From Cordylochernes scorpioides (lineage: Eukaryota; Arthropoda; Arachnida; Pseudoscorpiones; Chernetidae): DNA of 64,000 nt. The position numbers and the translations under genes are program-made. Shown here piece by piece: positions 43,020 to 54,099 of the stretch (positions within the stretch are counted from its first letter, which is position 1; every line of letters starts with the position of its first letter). The notes under the pieces are model-generated. The model did not search any database and was not told where the DNA came from. It saw only the letters and a list, made by a program, of their open reading frames with translations. The stretch covers positions 24,983,277 through 25,047,276 of the forward strand of contig CP092874.1 of assembly GCA_030710605.1 (NCBI GenBank), in the 5' to 3' direction.

Positions 43020-43899
43020 TATGAATGTGTTCTGCATATGCACAAAAAGCCAGGTTGAAAATATCCTCTCTAAACTCATTAGTTACCATCCGGACCTTTC
43101 CTTCACCCATGAAACCGAAACCTACAACGCCCTCCCTTTCTTAGATTTCCTAATCATCCGGACCCCAACCAGATACCACTCCACAGTACATTACAAGAAC
43201 TCGTTCAGACCAAATTATATTCACTTCAACTCCTTCTGTCCCCTTAGTCACAAAATCAACACAGTCAAAACCCTGTCTAAACGAGTTCACACCCACTGTT
43301 CCACCTCTGATTTCAAAACCATGGAAACCAATAGAGTCATAGCTAATCTCATAAAATTCCAATACCCGAAGTCTTTTATATTACGCCATTTCCACAACCC
43401 CAACCACACTGCTCCCAACCCCGTGTATAAATCCATATGTGTCCTCCCATATTCCCCCACTAGCTCCTCCATAGCCCGAGCCCTAAGCAAGTTTGGAGTC
43501 AGGACCCTGTACTCCAACTCCCCTAACATCAGTTCCCTCATTAGGAACCCGGGTACTAAAAGCAATAGCCCATTTAACCCATCTCTCTTGTCTGGCTGTG
43601 TCTACTCCATTCCCTGCGCTGACTGCGATGTTGTCTACGTTGGTGAGACGGGCAGGAGCGTAGGGACAAGACTCGAGGAACACAGAAAAAACATCTCCAG
43701 ACAAGATGAGAAATCAGCCATATACCAGCATATCCGAACCACCAACCACTCTTTCGACCTGGCCAATCCATCTGTGCACTATAGCCGCATACACAACAAG
43801 CAGCAGCGCCTCACCTTGGAAGCTCTCGTTTCCCAAGGCTTCCACGCCATCAATAGACATATCGACCTTCCTGAATCCTACCAATCTCTGTTCCCATAG
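43020..43899 (+). pseudogene. Penelope RT C-terminus and GIY-YIG endonuclease (right copy)
   Basis: The same protein segment as the left copy, starting just inside the YIDD box (MNVFCICTKSQVENILSKLI), so this copy is truncated a few codons later and lacks the RT catalytic aspartates. The GIY-YIG domain is intact. Nearly identical to the left copy; among the visible differences is PKAS for PRAS. Confidence 0.85.
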
Positions 43900-44157
43900 C
43901 CCTGTTTCCTCCATCTGTGTAGATTCCCCCCCCCCTCCTCTCTCATAGACAGTATAAGATATTACAGGCTCAACTATATCCAGTATCTATTATCATACAT
44001 GTCAATTTCTACTGTCCATAATTTACTATTATGTTAATTATTCCTCCCGACTTTGCTTAGTTATGCAAAATCCCTATAAAAAGTTTTTAAAATTTTAATT
44101 TTTGAATATGTAAATAGTCCGATTATTATATAGTACCTGATGTGCCATTGTTCACTT

Positions 44158-44200
44158 GTCTCCTGTAGAAGGGCCGGTCAGCCCGAAAGCTTGAGCGATT
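44158..44200 (+). ncRNA. Hammerhead-like core of the right Penelope copy
   Basis: TCCTGTAGAAGGGCCGGTCA then GCCCGAAAGC, the mirror of 41821-41863. Confidence 0.35.
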
Positions 44201-44265
44201 TAAAATAAAGCTTCCTACAAAAGACACTCGTCCCATGATTCTCGTATTTGTTTTCTAACTGTATT

Positions 44266-45411
44266 GAATGGGATTCCAGTACTTATAATTGTATTAGATA
44301 TCTATATAAATACGATATCTGTTTGTGTAAAATGAACGATTTCAACTTGGAAATTTATGGGAGTTAAGATTTGATTTTTTTTCTGAAACTATTCATGACC
44401 TAAAATGAAGGATAAATTTTAAAAAATTGTATATAATAGTATTATATAAAAGAGCGTACCTGTGGATCTGTAAAATAGAAGAAAAAAACTAAATTTTTAT
44501 TAGAAAAAAATTAAGTGTTTTTTATTTCAAAGATATATATCCAGGTACGCCCTTTTTTATTTATATAATTATATTCAATACATCGCCTTTTAACACAAAA
44601 TTTATTATATTAATTTTTCATATTATAATTTATTAATCTGTTGAATAATATATCTTTATAATATGTTTTATAAATATATTCCTAAAAATATATATATCAT
44701 GCATTAAAATTTGTTTTAAATAACTTTTTTTTTTTCGTTTTAAAACGAAATATTTGAGCCATAACACAAGAAATTATACTTTTTTTTTAATCGAACGCAG
44801 AATTATCTAAAAATGATCCAATAAAAATATTTCAAAATGATTACTTTTTTTATATCGTCGCGTGAGTATAGAAATAAAAATGAAATAATATAAATTATAT
44901 AATGAAAAATACTTTTTTTTTGAAAATTTATTTTATGGCGCAAAAAAAAAGGGGGGTAAGAGGGATATATAAATCGGCTGTGTAATATATATTAAGTAAT
45001 AGGTAAAAAATGATGTGTGATTAATAACTTGATGTTCAATTTCTACACGTTTATTAATTTCAAGTAGATTTCAAAATGTTGAGAGATAGCAAATGTTTCC
45101 ACATTATTATTTTTTATATTTTAAAATAAGGCTTATATATTTTTTAAATATAGGTTTTTGAAGCAAGAAGTTGAATATTCTTTGAGTGTGAAAGCTTGTA
45201 AAAAATAGGAACTAACCCTCTATTATTAATTTGTTTATTTTTTGCTTTGTCGTCTGTTTTGCACAAGTTGAATCTGGTTAGAACGATGTATTAGATGATT
45301 CTTTTGTTGCCTTAAATACGAGGTAATTAACTCGTTTCTCTCTCTATATATATTTTAAAATGTTTAATAAATTAATTTTATAAATCTGAGAGTTGTCTTC
45401 AAAAACGATCC
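44266..45411. other. AT-rich DNA with a foldback relic
   Basis: 44450-44563 is an imperfect hairpin (GCGTACCTGTGGATCTGTAA; ATCCAGGTACGCCC) related to the middle layer of the nest at 29.66-30.2 kb. The rest shows no feature. Confidence 0.5.
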
Positions 45412-45645
45412 AACAGTTTTTAACTTTTAATTAGACAGTTTTAATTTATATTTAGACAATTTTCATTTCAATTTAGACACTTTGACTTTTCTATAAAAAG
45501 TCCATGTCTCTAAATTAAAATGAAAAATGTCTAAATTGAAATGAAAGTTGTCTAAATTAAAATTGAAAATGTCTAAATTAAAATGAAAAATATCTAAATA
45601 TAAATTAAAATTGTCTAATTAAAAGTTAAAAACCTATAGAGCAAT
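45412..45645. mobile_element. AT-rich foldback built of TCTAAATT repeats
   Basis: TTTTTAACTTTTAATTAGAC pairs with GTCTAATTAAAAGTTAAAAA. Between them are several short AATTTAGACA / TGTCTAAATT repeats in opposite orientation. Confidence 0.7.
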
Positions 45646-45745
45646 CCATAAATAAAACTTTAATTAAAAAGACATATATTCGATCAATATAGCATTTAAA
45701 TTATATTTTGATCCAATATAAGCCTTTTTAATTAAAGTCTTATAA
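45646..45745. mobile_element. Short MITE, GGCATATATTGGATC family
   Basis: AGAGCAATCCATAAATAAAA, then AAAAAGACATATATTCGATC, then GATCCAATATAAGCCTTTTT. A deletion derivative retaining both ends. Confidence 0.7.
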
Positions 45746-46874
45746 TTTGGATTAATAAATTTTATTTATCCAATATTTCGATGGATCAATCGTCATCTTT
45801 TACTAGGTTTTTTGTTTTGAAACAAAATAGGCAAAAAAACAATAAACTTGTAAGACGTCCATGGCTTACCTTAAGCGCGCGACCTGCTGCGTGTTTAAAA
45901 ACAAAAAAATGTAGTAAAATATTATTTATTTTGTATTTTTTTTCTTTTCCTCGGATATACTCATAAAAAGCTGTTTATGAGCTCAATTGTCTTAATTAGG
46001 TTTTTCTCGTATATAAATTTCATTATTAACATTAAATGTGATTAGTTTTTATATATTTTTTTATTTACAGAGACTCTGGGGTAAATCCATGTATAAGAAA
46101 TTTATTTTCCTCCAATTTACCCACAGATTAATCTATTAATTAGCTTGATTGTCTTAATTAAGTTTTCCTGTATATAAATTTCATATTATACCATAAATGT
46201 GATTAGCTTTATATAATAATAAAAAATAACATTGTTTATTACTGGTATTATTACTGTTATTCCTACACTAGCCGAATGACCCGGGCAACGCCCGTGTTTT
46301 ACCCGATTGAATGTTTTGATTCAAATACTATTTGTTACAATTATAAATTGGCGCCTTAAATAAATGCATATTTTAGCTAATAACTATAGCCTATGTGCTT
46401 TATCTGTCTATGTACTGTTGGCTTCCGTAGGCGTCTCTTACAGGGAAAAGGAAAGAGAGGATTCCATTTGGTTATTAACTAATATATGCATTTATTTAAG
46501 GAGCGACCCACTCCAACACAATAGTTACATAAACGAAAAGGCGAGTGGGGGGGGGGGGCATGATGGGGGGGGGGGGGGGGGGGGCAAAGGTGGCGTGAGC
46601 GTAGCCAACCAATAGGATGGCGCCATTCCAAAAAAAAAAAAAGCAAACGGTGACAGAGATGAAAACTACCTGATTGATTAGGAGATGACGAATGACGCTC
46701 GTAACTGTATTCCTACATGTACCCTACATTTCTGCTTGGAGAATCTGTATAAGACTAATAGGTCTTAATAAAGGTTGTTGTTGTTGTAGGGTTAAATAAT
46801 TCCAATTGTCACACCTAGATGGCGCTGTGTTAAACTTTGTGTGTTATAAAAGTTACATTTTGTATATGTAAATA
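45746..46874. other. AT-rich DNA with Helitron 3' end and G-runs
   Basis: 46268-46310 is a minus-strand Helitron 3' end (GGGCGTTGCCCGGG, spacer, CTAG|T); the other end was not found. G-runs of 12 (46547-46558) and 20 (46565-46584). 46752-46785 has AATCTGTATAAGACTAATAG plus GTCTTAATAAAGG, like 2800-2830. Confidence 0.6.
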
Positions 46875-47143
46875 CACCTATCCCCCGATTTACACGGTAG
46901 ATACGTTCCTGAGAAAAACGTGTAAATCGAGGGATAGGTGTATATTAAACTGTCAAATCTGAATAAGTGTTCGCCCCCTCATGTATCAGAGCCTCCCAAT
47001 AGTCTTTTCAACATAGGTAGTATAGAGTAGAATATCGCATTTTAGTATAGTGCGATAAAAACAAAAAAAAAAAAACGTATTTGGAAAACCGTGTAAAAGC
47101 GAAAACGTGTAAAACAAGTACCGTGTAAATCGGGGGATAGGTG
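46875..47143. mobile_element. MITE with perfect 25-bp TIRs, TA target
   Basis: TIR CACCTATCCCCCGATTTACA-CGGTA at both ends, with TA outside on both sides. An extra inverted partial copy (CGTGTAAATCGAGGGATAGG) lies near the left end (46919-46940). 269 bp, no coding capacity. Confidence 0.88.
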
Positions 47144-47281
47144 TAATTTAATAAAGAATGATTAAATACAGTATTTTATATTTCATTATAGATATTATGT
47201 TCTATATATTCAGAATAAATTTATTCTATATAACTTCACGACTAGCTATAGTTCAATTTCGGTTTATTAAAATTTCTATAT

Positions 47282-47598
47282 TGAGACGTTACAAAAAACA
47301 ATTTTCAATTGTACATAAATTCTTTTAAGGTGTTACTTTAATTTTTCATATGTTTATTTTCAATTTCTTTTTCTCATTCATCAAAAGTCAATGATGTACA
47401 TACTAAATTAGTAAAAACTCAATAAAAACGATATGTAAAAATACATATAAACAAATGGCTTATAAAAGAAAGCGGCAATAAAATGAGTTTAGGTAAAATA
47501 TCTATTTCATTAACAAACATTTCACTTTTAAAAAAATAAACTTTAAAATTAAAGTTTTACAAAACTAAAATTAGCGTTTTAAAAATAAAAACGTGGCA
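47282..47598 (+). repeat. 5' LTR of gypsy 2
   Basis: 317 bp, A/T-rich; near-identical to the 3' LTR. Confidence 0.9.
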
Positions 47599-47600
47599 TT

Positions 47601-47611
47601 TGGCGCAGTCG
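47601..47611 (+). promoter_or_regulatory. Primer-binding site of gypsy 2 (tRNA-Ser type)
   Basis: TGGCGCAGTCG two bases inside the 5' LTR, identical to the PBS of the KH element. Confidence 0.8.
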
Positions 47612-47631
47612 AAAAGGATACAGAAAATAAA

Positions 47632-49395
47632 ATGGCGGAAAATCCAAACAACCGGTTGCAAAAATTCAACGGCTCGAAGTCGGCAATTAGGCCTGAGTCA
47701 TGGATCAAATTATATGATTTTGAAAATAATTCTTTAAAAGAAGATGAAAAAATCAAAAATCTTATGTACTACTTGACAGATTCAGCACTTGAATGGTATG
47801 CAGACGAGATTATTTCAAATCCTGCAATAAAAAGATGGGAAGTTGTAAAGGAAAAGTTGATTCAAAGATTTGGTTCATACAACGCAAATCCAATTGTCTC
47901 AGCATCACATCGAAGATTAAAACGAGAAGAATCAATAGAAAATTATTTTCAAGATAAAATTCGCCTGTTAAATCAAACCCATCTAACAAAGGAGGAAAAA
48001 ATTCATTTATTAACAGACGGACTTCCAAATGATTGGAAAGATCTAATTGTGGCTGCACAGCCAACTGACGCCACAAAATGGTTTCATATCGCAGCTTCAA
48101 TTGAACAAAATAGGGCTTCAATTCAGTTTAAGCCTAAAAACAAAATACATCTCGCGACAAAAAATAATGATAATAGAAAAAATGTTTGCCCATTCTGGTG
48201 TCCAATATGTTCGAAAAAGGGAATAAAAATTAAACATTGGGTCACAGATTGTGAGGATTATGATCCTAATTATAAAAAGGATAGGCCTAATCAAAACACT
48301 TCAGTGAAACAAGTATGCGGAGCCCCGGAATTGTTGAATGTAAGTACTTTGACAAATACCCCTACACAAGGAGCTTTCAAACTTATCAACATAAGTGTTG
48401 AAGTAAATGGAATTCCTGCGCAAGCATTTGTGGATACTGGTGCAACAGTATCAATAATCAATTGGCGATTGTTCAAGCGAACCCGTCTTCAACTTCAACC
48501 AAATTCAGACATTCACATCAGCCAAGCGGATGGTGTTACCAGGACATGTGGAAGCCTTCAGACCAAGGTAAGAATAGATAAACTAATTAAACCTGTAACT
48601 CTCCATGTAAGGAAGAACTTTAAATATCCACTCTTGATCGGATTAGATGTTGCATCTCTTTTTAATCTTTTAATAGATGTCAGAGACAAAACAATTTACA
48701 CCAAATTTGATGGATTACAAAATCCAATTCTTGTAAATCATCTAGAAGAGATAAGAGAACATGAATTAAAAAAAATACTTGAACACAATAGGAATGTATT
48801 TTCTCAGCATGCTATTGATTTGGGAAAAGTAGCTATACAACATAAGATCATCACGAAAAGTGAACAACCAATTTCTCTTAGACCCTATCGTCGTCCTCTA
48901 AAAGAGTATGAAGAGATAGCTGAACAAGTTAAAGAACTTCTCGAACACAAGTTAATAAGAATTTCAGATTCTCCTTGGGCATTTCCTGTTGTTATGGTTC
49001 CCAAGAAGGATGGAAATAAAAGGATGTGCATTGATTACAGACGTCTTAATGAGATCACGCTGGATGACAGGCAACCCCTACCTCACATACAGGACATGTT
49101 TGATCGATTGCATGGATCCAGATTCTTCTCTACCCTTGATGTTGCATGGGGTTATTGGCAGATCGAAATGGACCCGCAATCTATTCAAAAAACTGCATTC
49201 GTCACAAACGATGGTCATTATGCGTTTTTAGTGATGCCATTTGGTTTAAAAAATGCTGCTTCAACGTTTCAAAGGATAATCCAACATATTCTAGGTGAAT
49301 TATTATGGAAAGGAACTTGCTCTTTCCAAGATGACATATTGGTGTACACGAAAACATGGCAAGAGCACATAGAGCTTCTTAGTAAAGTTTTTTGA
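47632..49395 (+). CDS. Gag-protease-RT N-terminal frame of gypsy 2
   Basis: 587 codons from the first ATG (47632); the same open frame also extends upstream through the PBS without an ATG. Gag (about 1-190); a knuckle-like CPICSKKGIKIKHWVTDC at about 195-212 with longer spacing than CCHC; retropepsin DTGA at about 266; RT fingers and palm (WAFPVVMVPKKDG, STLDVAWGYWQIEM) up to the second catalytic box, which reads FQDDILVY where YLDD/YIDD is usual. It stops just after at TGA following a T6 run (49388-49393); downstream RT continues in the next frame. Confidence 0.88.
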   Translation: MAENPNNRLQKFNGSKSAIRPESWIKLYDFENNSLKEDEKIKNLMYYLTDSALEWYADEIISNPAIKRWEVVKEKLIQRFGSYNANPIVSASHRRLKREESIENYFQDKIRLLNQTHLTKEEKIHLLTDGLPNDWKDLIVAAQPTDATKWFHIAASIEQNRASIQFKPKNKIHLATKNNDNRKNVCPFWCPICSKKGIKIKHWVTDCEDYDPNYKKDRPNQNTSVKQVCGAPELLNVSTLTNTPTQGAFKLINISVEVNGIPAQAFVDTGATVSIINWRLFKRTRLQLQPNSDIHISQADGVTRTCGSLQTKVRIDKLIKPVTLHVRKNFKYPLLIGLDVASLFNLLIDVRDKTIYTKFDGLQNPILVNHLEEIREHELKKILEHNRNVFSQHAIDLGKVAIQHKIITKSEQPISLRPYRRPLKEYEEIAEQVKELLEHKLIRISDSPWAFPVVMVPKKDGNKRMCIDYRRLNEITLDDRQPLPHIQDMFDRLHGSRFFSTLDVAWGYWQIEMDPQSIQKTAFVTNDGHYAFLVMPFGLKNAASTFQRIIQHILGELLWKGTCSFQDDILVYTKTWQEHIELLSKVF

Positions 49396-51244
49396 CAAAT
49401 TAAGACAGTACAACATGAAATTAAAATTGTCGAAATGTATTTTTGGAAGAACTGAAGTAAAATACCTCGGACATATCATCAGTCACAATCAATTAAAACC
49501 TGATCCAGGAAAAGTAAAATCTATTCAAGACTTTCCAAGACCTGATACTGTAAAGAAAGTTCGTCAGTTCATGGGATTGGCAAATTATTACAGAAAATTT
49601 GTGAAGGACTTTTCTAAAATTTCATTCCCCTTGGTTCGACTCACTCGGAAGAATCAGCCCTTCATCTGGAATGAGGAAGTAGAGGAGTCGTTCGCTAAAC
49701 TTAAAATGGCACTATCTACAAAACCTGTCCTTGCTATTTACAACCCGGACTACCCCTCTAAAGTTTATACAGATGCCTCCAAATATGGAATTGGAGCAAT
49801 CCTAACACAAATTGGTCCAGACAATGAGGAACATGTAATTGCTTATTACTCCAAAACACTGCAACCACACCAAGAGAATTATTCTGCTTATGAGATGGAA
49901 TGCCTAGCCGTGATACAAGCAACTGATCACTTTCATGTATACATAGAAAACCAACCATTTGAAATCATCACTGATCATGCGGCGCTCCAATGGCTTTTCA
50001 CCATGAAGAAACCGAAACCTAAGTATTTTAGATGGATTCTTAGTTTATCCTGTTCTGGAAAGCAACAAACTCATGTTGACGCCTTATCAAGACTCCCAGT
50101 TGTTAACATTGCAACTCAAGAACTTCAAGAACACCAACAAAATTCAGATTTGAGTTTCTTGAAAAATTCCCACACTCATGACGGTGTGGTAATGATCAAA
50201 CAAAAAGGAGTTTTTAAAGCAGCTGTCCCAAACTCGCTTACCAAAAAAATATTGGAAGAATATCACGATTCATTGAGTCACCCATCAATAACCAAAACAT
50301 GCAAACTTATAACTCAATGTTATTGGTGGAAAGGAATAACAACTGATATCAAGAATTATGTTCGATCTTGTAAATCTTGTCAACTAGTGAAGGTCAGACA
50401 TGAACCAACTTTAGGAGAAATGATCACTCCAACGTCAAATATCCAACCATTACAAATGATCGGTTGTGACACTTTTGTACTGGGAACAGCAGCAGCTAAC
50501 ACAAAGCATAAATTCATTCAAGTTTTTGTTGATCACGCAACTCGTTATCTATGGGCATATCCCACAATAACAAACACTGCTCAAGCTGTCACTCAATGTC
50601 TTGATAAGATAATCAAATCTGTTAATTCGATCAATACTATCTTAACAGATAATGGCAAAAATTTTATATCAAAAGAGTTCAACAAATTTCTTTCTTTACA
50701 AGGAATTAAACACACATATACTTCGCCTTATCATCCTCAGTGCAATGGCATTTGTGAGAAATTAAATGATACGATAATGACAAAACTGAGAATAGCTGTT
50801 CTAGAGAAACCTAGATGTAAATGGAGCACATTATTACCGCAAGTTGTCAAAAATTATAATTCCACACCACATGACGTGACTGGTTTTTCACCGCTTTTCT
50901 TAATGTATGGAATCGGTAATGTACCCGAATTTGCCGACCAAACTCCAATTACAATTGAAGAAGCCAGGAAGAAAGCTAGCCTGCGGACAGAACAAATTAG
51001 AAGTAAGTGGAAGATTAAACACGATACCCATCACCCCAAGTATGTCTTTAAAGAAGGAGACTTAGTCATAAGAAAAATTGCCTTCAACGACCCTCGTCTC
51101 ATCAAAACATCACCAAAATATGAAGGACCATTTGTCATTCAAAAAAAGATATCTGATGTAACCTACGATATCTCTCTGAAAGACCAAAAACAAGCAAGAC
51201 GCGTTCACATATCTCAACTTCGACCATTTATTACCCGAGAATAA
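49396..51244 (+). CDS. RT C-term-RNase H-integrase frame of gypsy 2
   Basis: Open frame entered after the T6 frame break; the first internal ATG is 49415 (609 codons). RT thumb/connection (FGRTEVKYLGHIISH), RNase H YTDASKYGIGAIL at about residue 117, integrase HHCC zinc region at about 283-330, core Asp (GCDTF, ~350), Asp (TDNGKN, ~410), Glu (CEKLND, ~447), then a C-terminal GPY/F-type tail (KYEGPFVIQKKISDVTYDIS). All expected catalytic residues are present. A single indel separates it from the upstream frame, either a recent mutation or an assembly error in the T-run. Confidence 0.88.
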
Positions 51245-51264
51245 ATGCTTCAAGAAGGGGAATA

Positions 51265-51582
51265 TGAGACGTTACAAAAAACAATTTTCAATTGTACATA
51301 AATTCTTTTAAGGTGTTACTTTAATTTTTCATATGTTTATTTTCAATTTTTTTTTTCTCATTCATCAAAAGTCAATGATGTACATACTAAATTAGTAAAA
51401 ACTCAATAAAAACGATATGTAAAAATACATATAAACAAATGGCTTGTAAAAGAAAGCGGCAATAAAATGAGTTTAGGTAAAATATCTATTTCATTAACAA
51501 ACATTTCACTTTTAAAAAAATAAACTTTAAAATTAAAGTTTTACAAAACTAAAATTAGCGTTTTAAAAATAAAAACGTGGCA
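51265..51582 (+). repeat. 3' LTR of gypsy 2
   Basis: 318 bp; differs from the 5' LTR at the TTTTTTTT run and at GGCTTGTAAAAG against GGCTTATAAAAG. Confidence 0.9.
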
Positions 51583-51820
51583 ATATATATAATATAAAAC
51601 ATAAAAAAGTCCAAAATTTATTACAATAATAAAACACTAGCTTTCACCAATCCCGCTGTTCATGTAAAGCGATTCTCTAGGGATCAATAACTACTGACTA
51701 GAAATCAATAAATCAATATCTACAGGTGGAACTCTAATGGACTTTAGAACCTGTTCAAATCACATTAATAGGTACCGCTCAGAAAGATCAACCTAGTTCA
51801 TGATAATTGAAACAGTGAAT

Positions 51821-52152
51821 AATATTAGTAAATTAAATTTTATTGCCATCTATCGTTAAAATTTTACACAAATAATTTACTGACAATGCGTTTCTTTTAA
51901 ATATCATCAAATATTATCTCTACAGACCTTACTGCATTGATATGAGTTATTGAATGAGAGGGCTTGGCTCATCAGTAGTGAACCCTCTCAGCATTAATTT
52001 GGCGAAACCGCTGAGAAGGTTCACTACTGATGAGCCAAGCCCTCTCATTCAATAACTCATATCATTGCAGTAAGGTCTGTAGAGATAATATTTGATGATA
52101 TTTAAAAGAAACGCATTGCCAGCAATTTTATTTGTGTAAAATATTAGTAAAT
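51821..52152. mobile_element. Foldback MITE, GAGAGGG subfamily
   Basis: Long arms (CTACAGACCTTACTGCATTG and complement; ACAATGCGTTTCTTTTAAAT and complement) around GAGAGGGCTTGGCTCATCAG ... CCCTCTC in both orientations. AATATTAGTAAAT occurs directly at both outer ends. Confidence 0.82.
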
Positions 52153-52189
52153 AATATGTGAAGGTTATTCACATATTAAACAAATTTTA

Positions 52190-52255
52190 AAGCGGGATTC
52201 AATCCCGGTTCATAATTGTCGGGAATCGAGCGACTTTAGAACAAGACTATATATC
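52190..52255 (-). repeat. tRNA-like SINE fragment
   Basis: Minus strand CGATTCCCGACAATTATGAA, then CCGGGATTGAATCCCG (box-B-like). The related copy at 58911-58985 continues with TTTGTTTAATATGTGAATAA in common. Confidence 0.45.
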
Positions 52256-52449
52256 AGATATAACATTTGACTATATCTAAACAAAAGAAAAAACAAGATT
52301 TTTAAAACTTGAAAGAATAAATGCAAAGAAAAGCTATTTACAATAAACTAAAACATATCTTATTTTGTTTAGATATAGGCAAATATTATATCTCATGTGT
52401 AAAATCGTCTTTTCTTCATTTCCATTAGAGTTATACCTTTATAAGAACA

Positions 52450-52546
52450 GAGTTGTACAACTTCTGTCTCCTTCAAAATAAATATACTAGTGACTGGCGA
52501 CATCAAAATATAAAGCTTCCTTTAGTTTTGTCTCTGAGTGTATATG
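52450..52546. mobile_element. Tc1-type MITE end before array 2
   Basis: TTCTGTCTCCTTCAAAATAA ... AGTTTTGTCTCTGAGTG followed by TA; the other half of the family adjoining array 1. Confidence 0.6.
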
Positions 52547-52574
52547 TTTCGGTTTATTTAAATAAACAGCATGT

Positions 52575-54099
52575 TTGATAATCATAGCCAGGTACTACAT
52601 ATGTAGACATGTGGTGTACTTACAGTACAAGCTGTTACATCCCTCTACCCACCATGTTATCATGGCCTGGTACTACATGTGTAGACATGTGGTGTACTTA
52701 CAGTACAAGCTGTCACAACCCTCTACCCACCATGTTATCATGGCCTGGTACTACATGTGTAGACATGTGGTGTACTTACAGTACAAGCTGTCACAACCCT
52801 CTACCCACCATGTTATCATGGCCTGGTACTACATGTGTAGACATGTGGTGTACTTACAGTACAAGCTGTCACAACCCTCTACCCACCATGTTATCATGGC
52901 CTGGTACTACATGTGTAGACATGTGGTGTACTTACAGTACAAGTTGTCACAACCCTCTACCCACCATGGTTATCATGGCCTGGCACTACATGTGTAGACA
53001 TGTGGTGTACTTACAGTACAAGCTGTCACAACCCTCTACCCACCATGTTATCATGGCCTGGTACTACATGTGTAGACATGTGGTGTACTTACAGTACAAG
53101 CTGTCACAACCCTCTACCCACCATGTTATCATGGCCTGGTACTACATGTGTAGACATGTGGTGTACTTACAGTACAAGCTGTCACAACCCTCTACCCACC
53201 ATGTTATCATGGCCTGGTACTACATGTGTAGACATGTGGTGTACTTACAGTACAAGCTGTCACAACCCTCTACCCACCATGTTATCATGGCCTGGTACTA
53301 CATGTGTAGACATGTGGTGTACTTACAGTACAAGCTGTCACAACCCTCTACCCACCATGTTATCATGGCCTGGTACTACATGTGTAGACATGTGGTGTAC
53401 TTACAGTACAAGCTGTCACAACCCTCTACCCACCATGTTATCATGGCCTGGTACTACATGTGTAGACATGTGGTGTACTTACAGTACAAGCTGTCACAAC
53501 CCTTTACCCACCATGTTATCATGGCCTGGTACTACATGTGTAGACATGTGGTGTACTTACAGTACAAGCTGTCACAACCCTCTACCCACCATGTTATCAT
53601 GGCCTGGTACTACATGTGTAGACATGTGGTGTACTTACAGTACAAGCTGTCACAACCCTCTACCCACCATGTTATCATGGGCTGGTACTACATGTGTAGA
53701 CATGTGGTGTACTTACAGTACAAGCTGTTACAACCCTCTACCCACCATGTTATCATGGCCTGGTACTACATGTGTAGACATGTGGTGTACTTACAGTACA
53801 AGCTGTCACAACCCTCTACCCACCATGTTATCATGGCCTGGTACTACATGTGTAGACATGTGGTGTACTTACAGTACAAGCTGTCACAACCCTCTACCCA
53901 CCATGTTATCATGGCCTGGTACTACATGTGTAGACATGTGGTGTACTTACAGTACAAGCTGTTACAACCCTCTACCCACCATGTTATCATGGCCTGGTAC
54001 TACATGTGTAGACATGTGGTGTACTTACAGTACAAGCTGTCACAACCCTCTACCCACCATGTTATCATGGCCTGGTACTACATGTGTAGACATGTGGTG
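52575..54099 (+). repeat. 78-bp satellite, array 2 left (about 19 units)
   Basis: Same unit as array 1 but in the opposite orientation. Units are highly uniform. Cut by the TX1-like insertion and continued at 56372. Confidence 0.95.

Larger units (their letters stand above)
41752..44265. mobile_element. Head-to-head pair of Penelope-like elements
   Basis: A ~2.5-kb inverted repeat: left copy on minus (41758-43016), right copy on plus (about 43024-44259), meeting head to head at 42993-43024. Both are 5'-truncated at nearly the same point in RT. The outer flanks carry TGTATT (41752-41757 and 44260-44265), a probable target duplication of the pair as a unit. Arms are almost identical. Confidence 0.88.
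47278..51586 (+). mobile_element. Ty3/gypsy retrotransposon 2
   Basis: LTRs 47282-47598 and 51265-51582 (317 and 318 bp), TG...CA, differing at about two or three positions. ATAT on both sides is the probable target duplication. PBS TGGCGCAGTCG at 47601-47611; polypurine tract AAGAAGGGGAATA just before the 3' LTR. Two overlapping pol frames with one frame break at a T6 run. Confidence 0.93.

Noticed and set aside
42118-43110. 330-aa Penelope ORF starting at 43110
   Set aside because: The first ~30 residues come from antisense of the opposing copy across the palindrome centre; the real element sequence begins near 43016.
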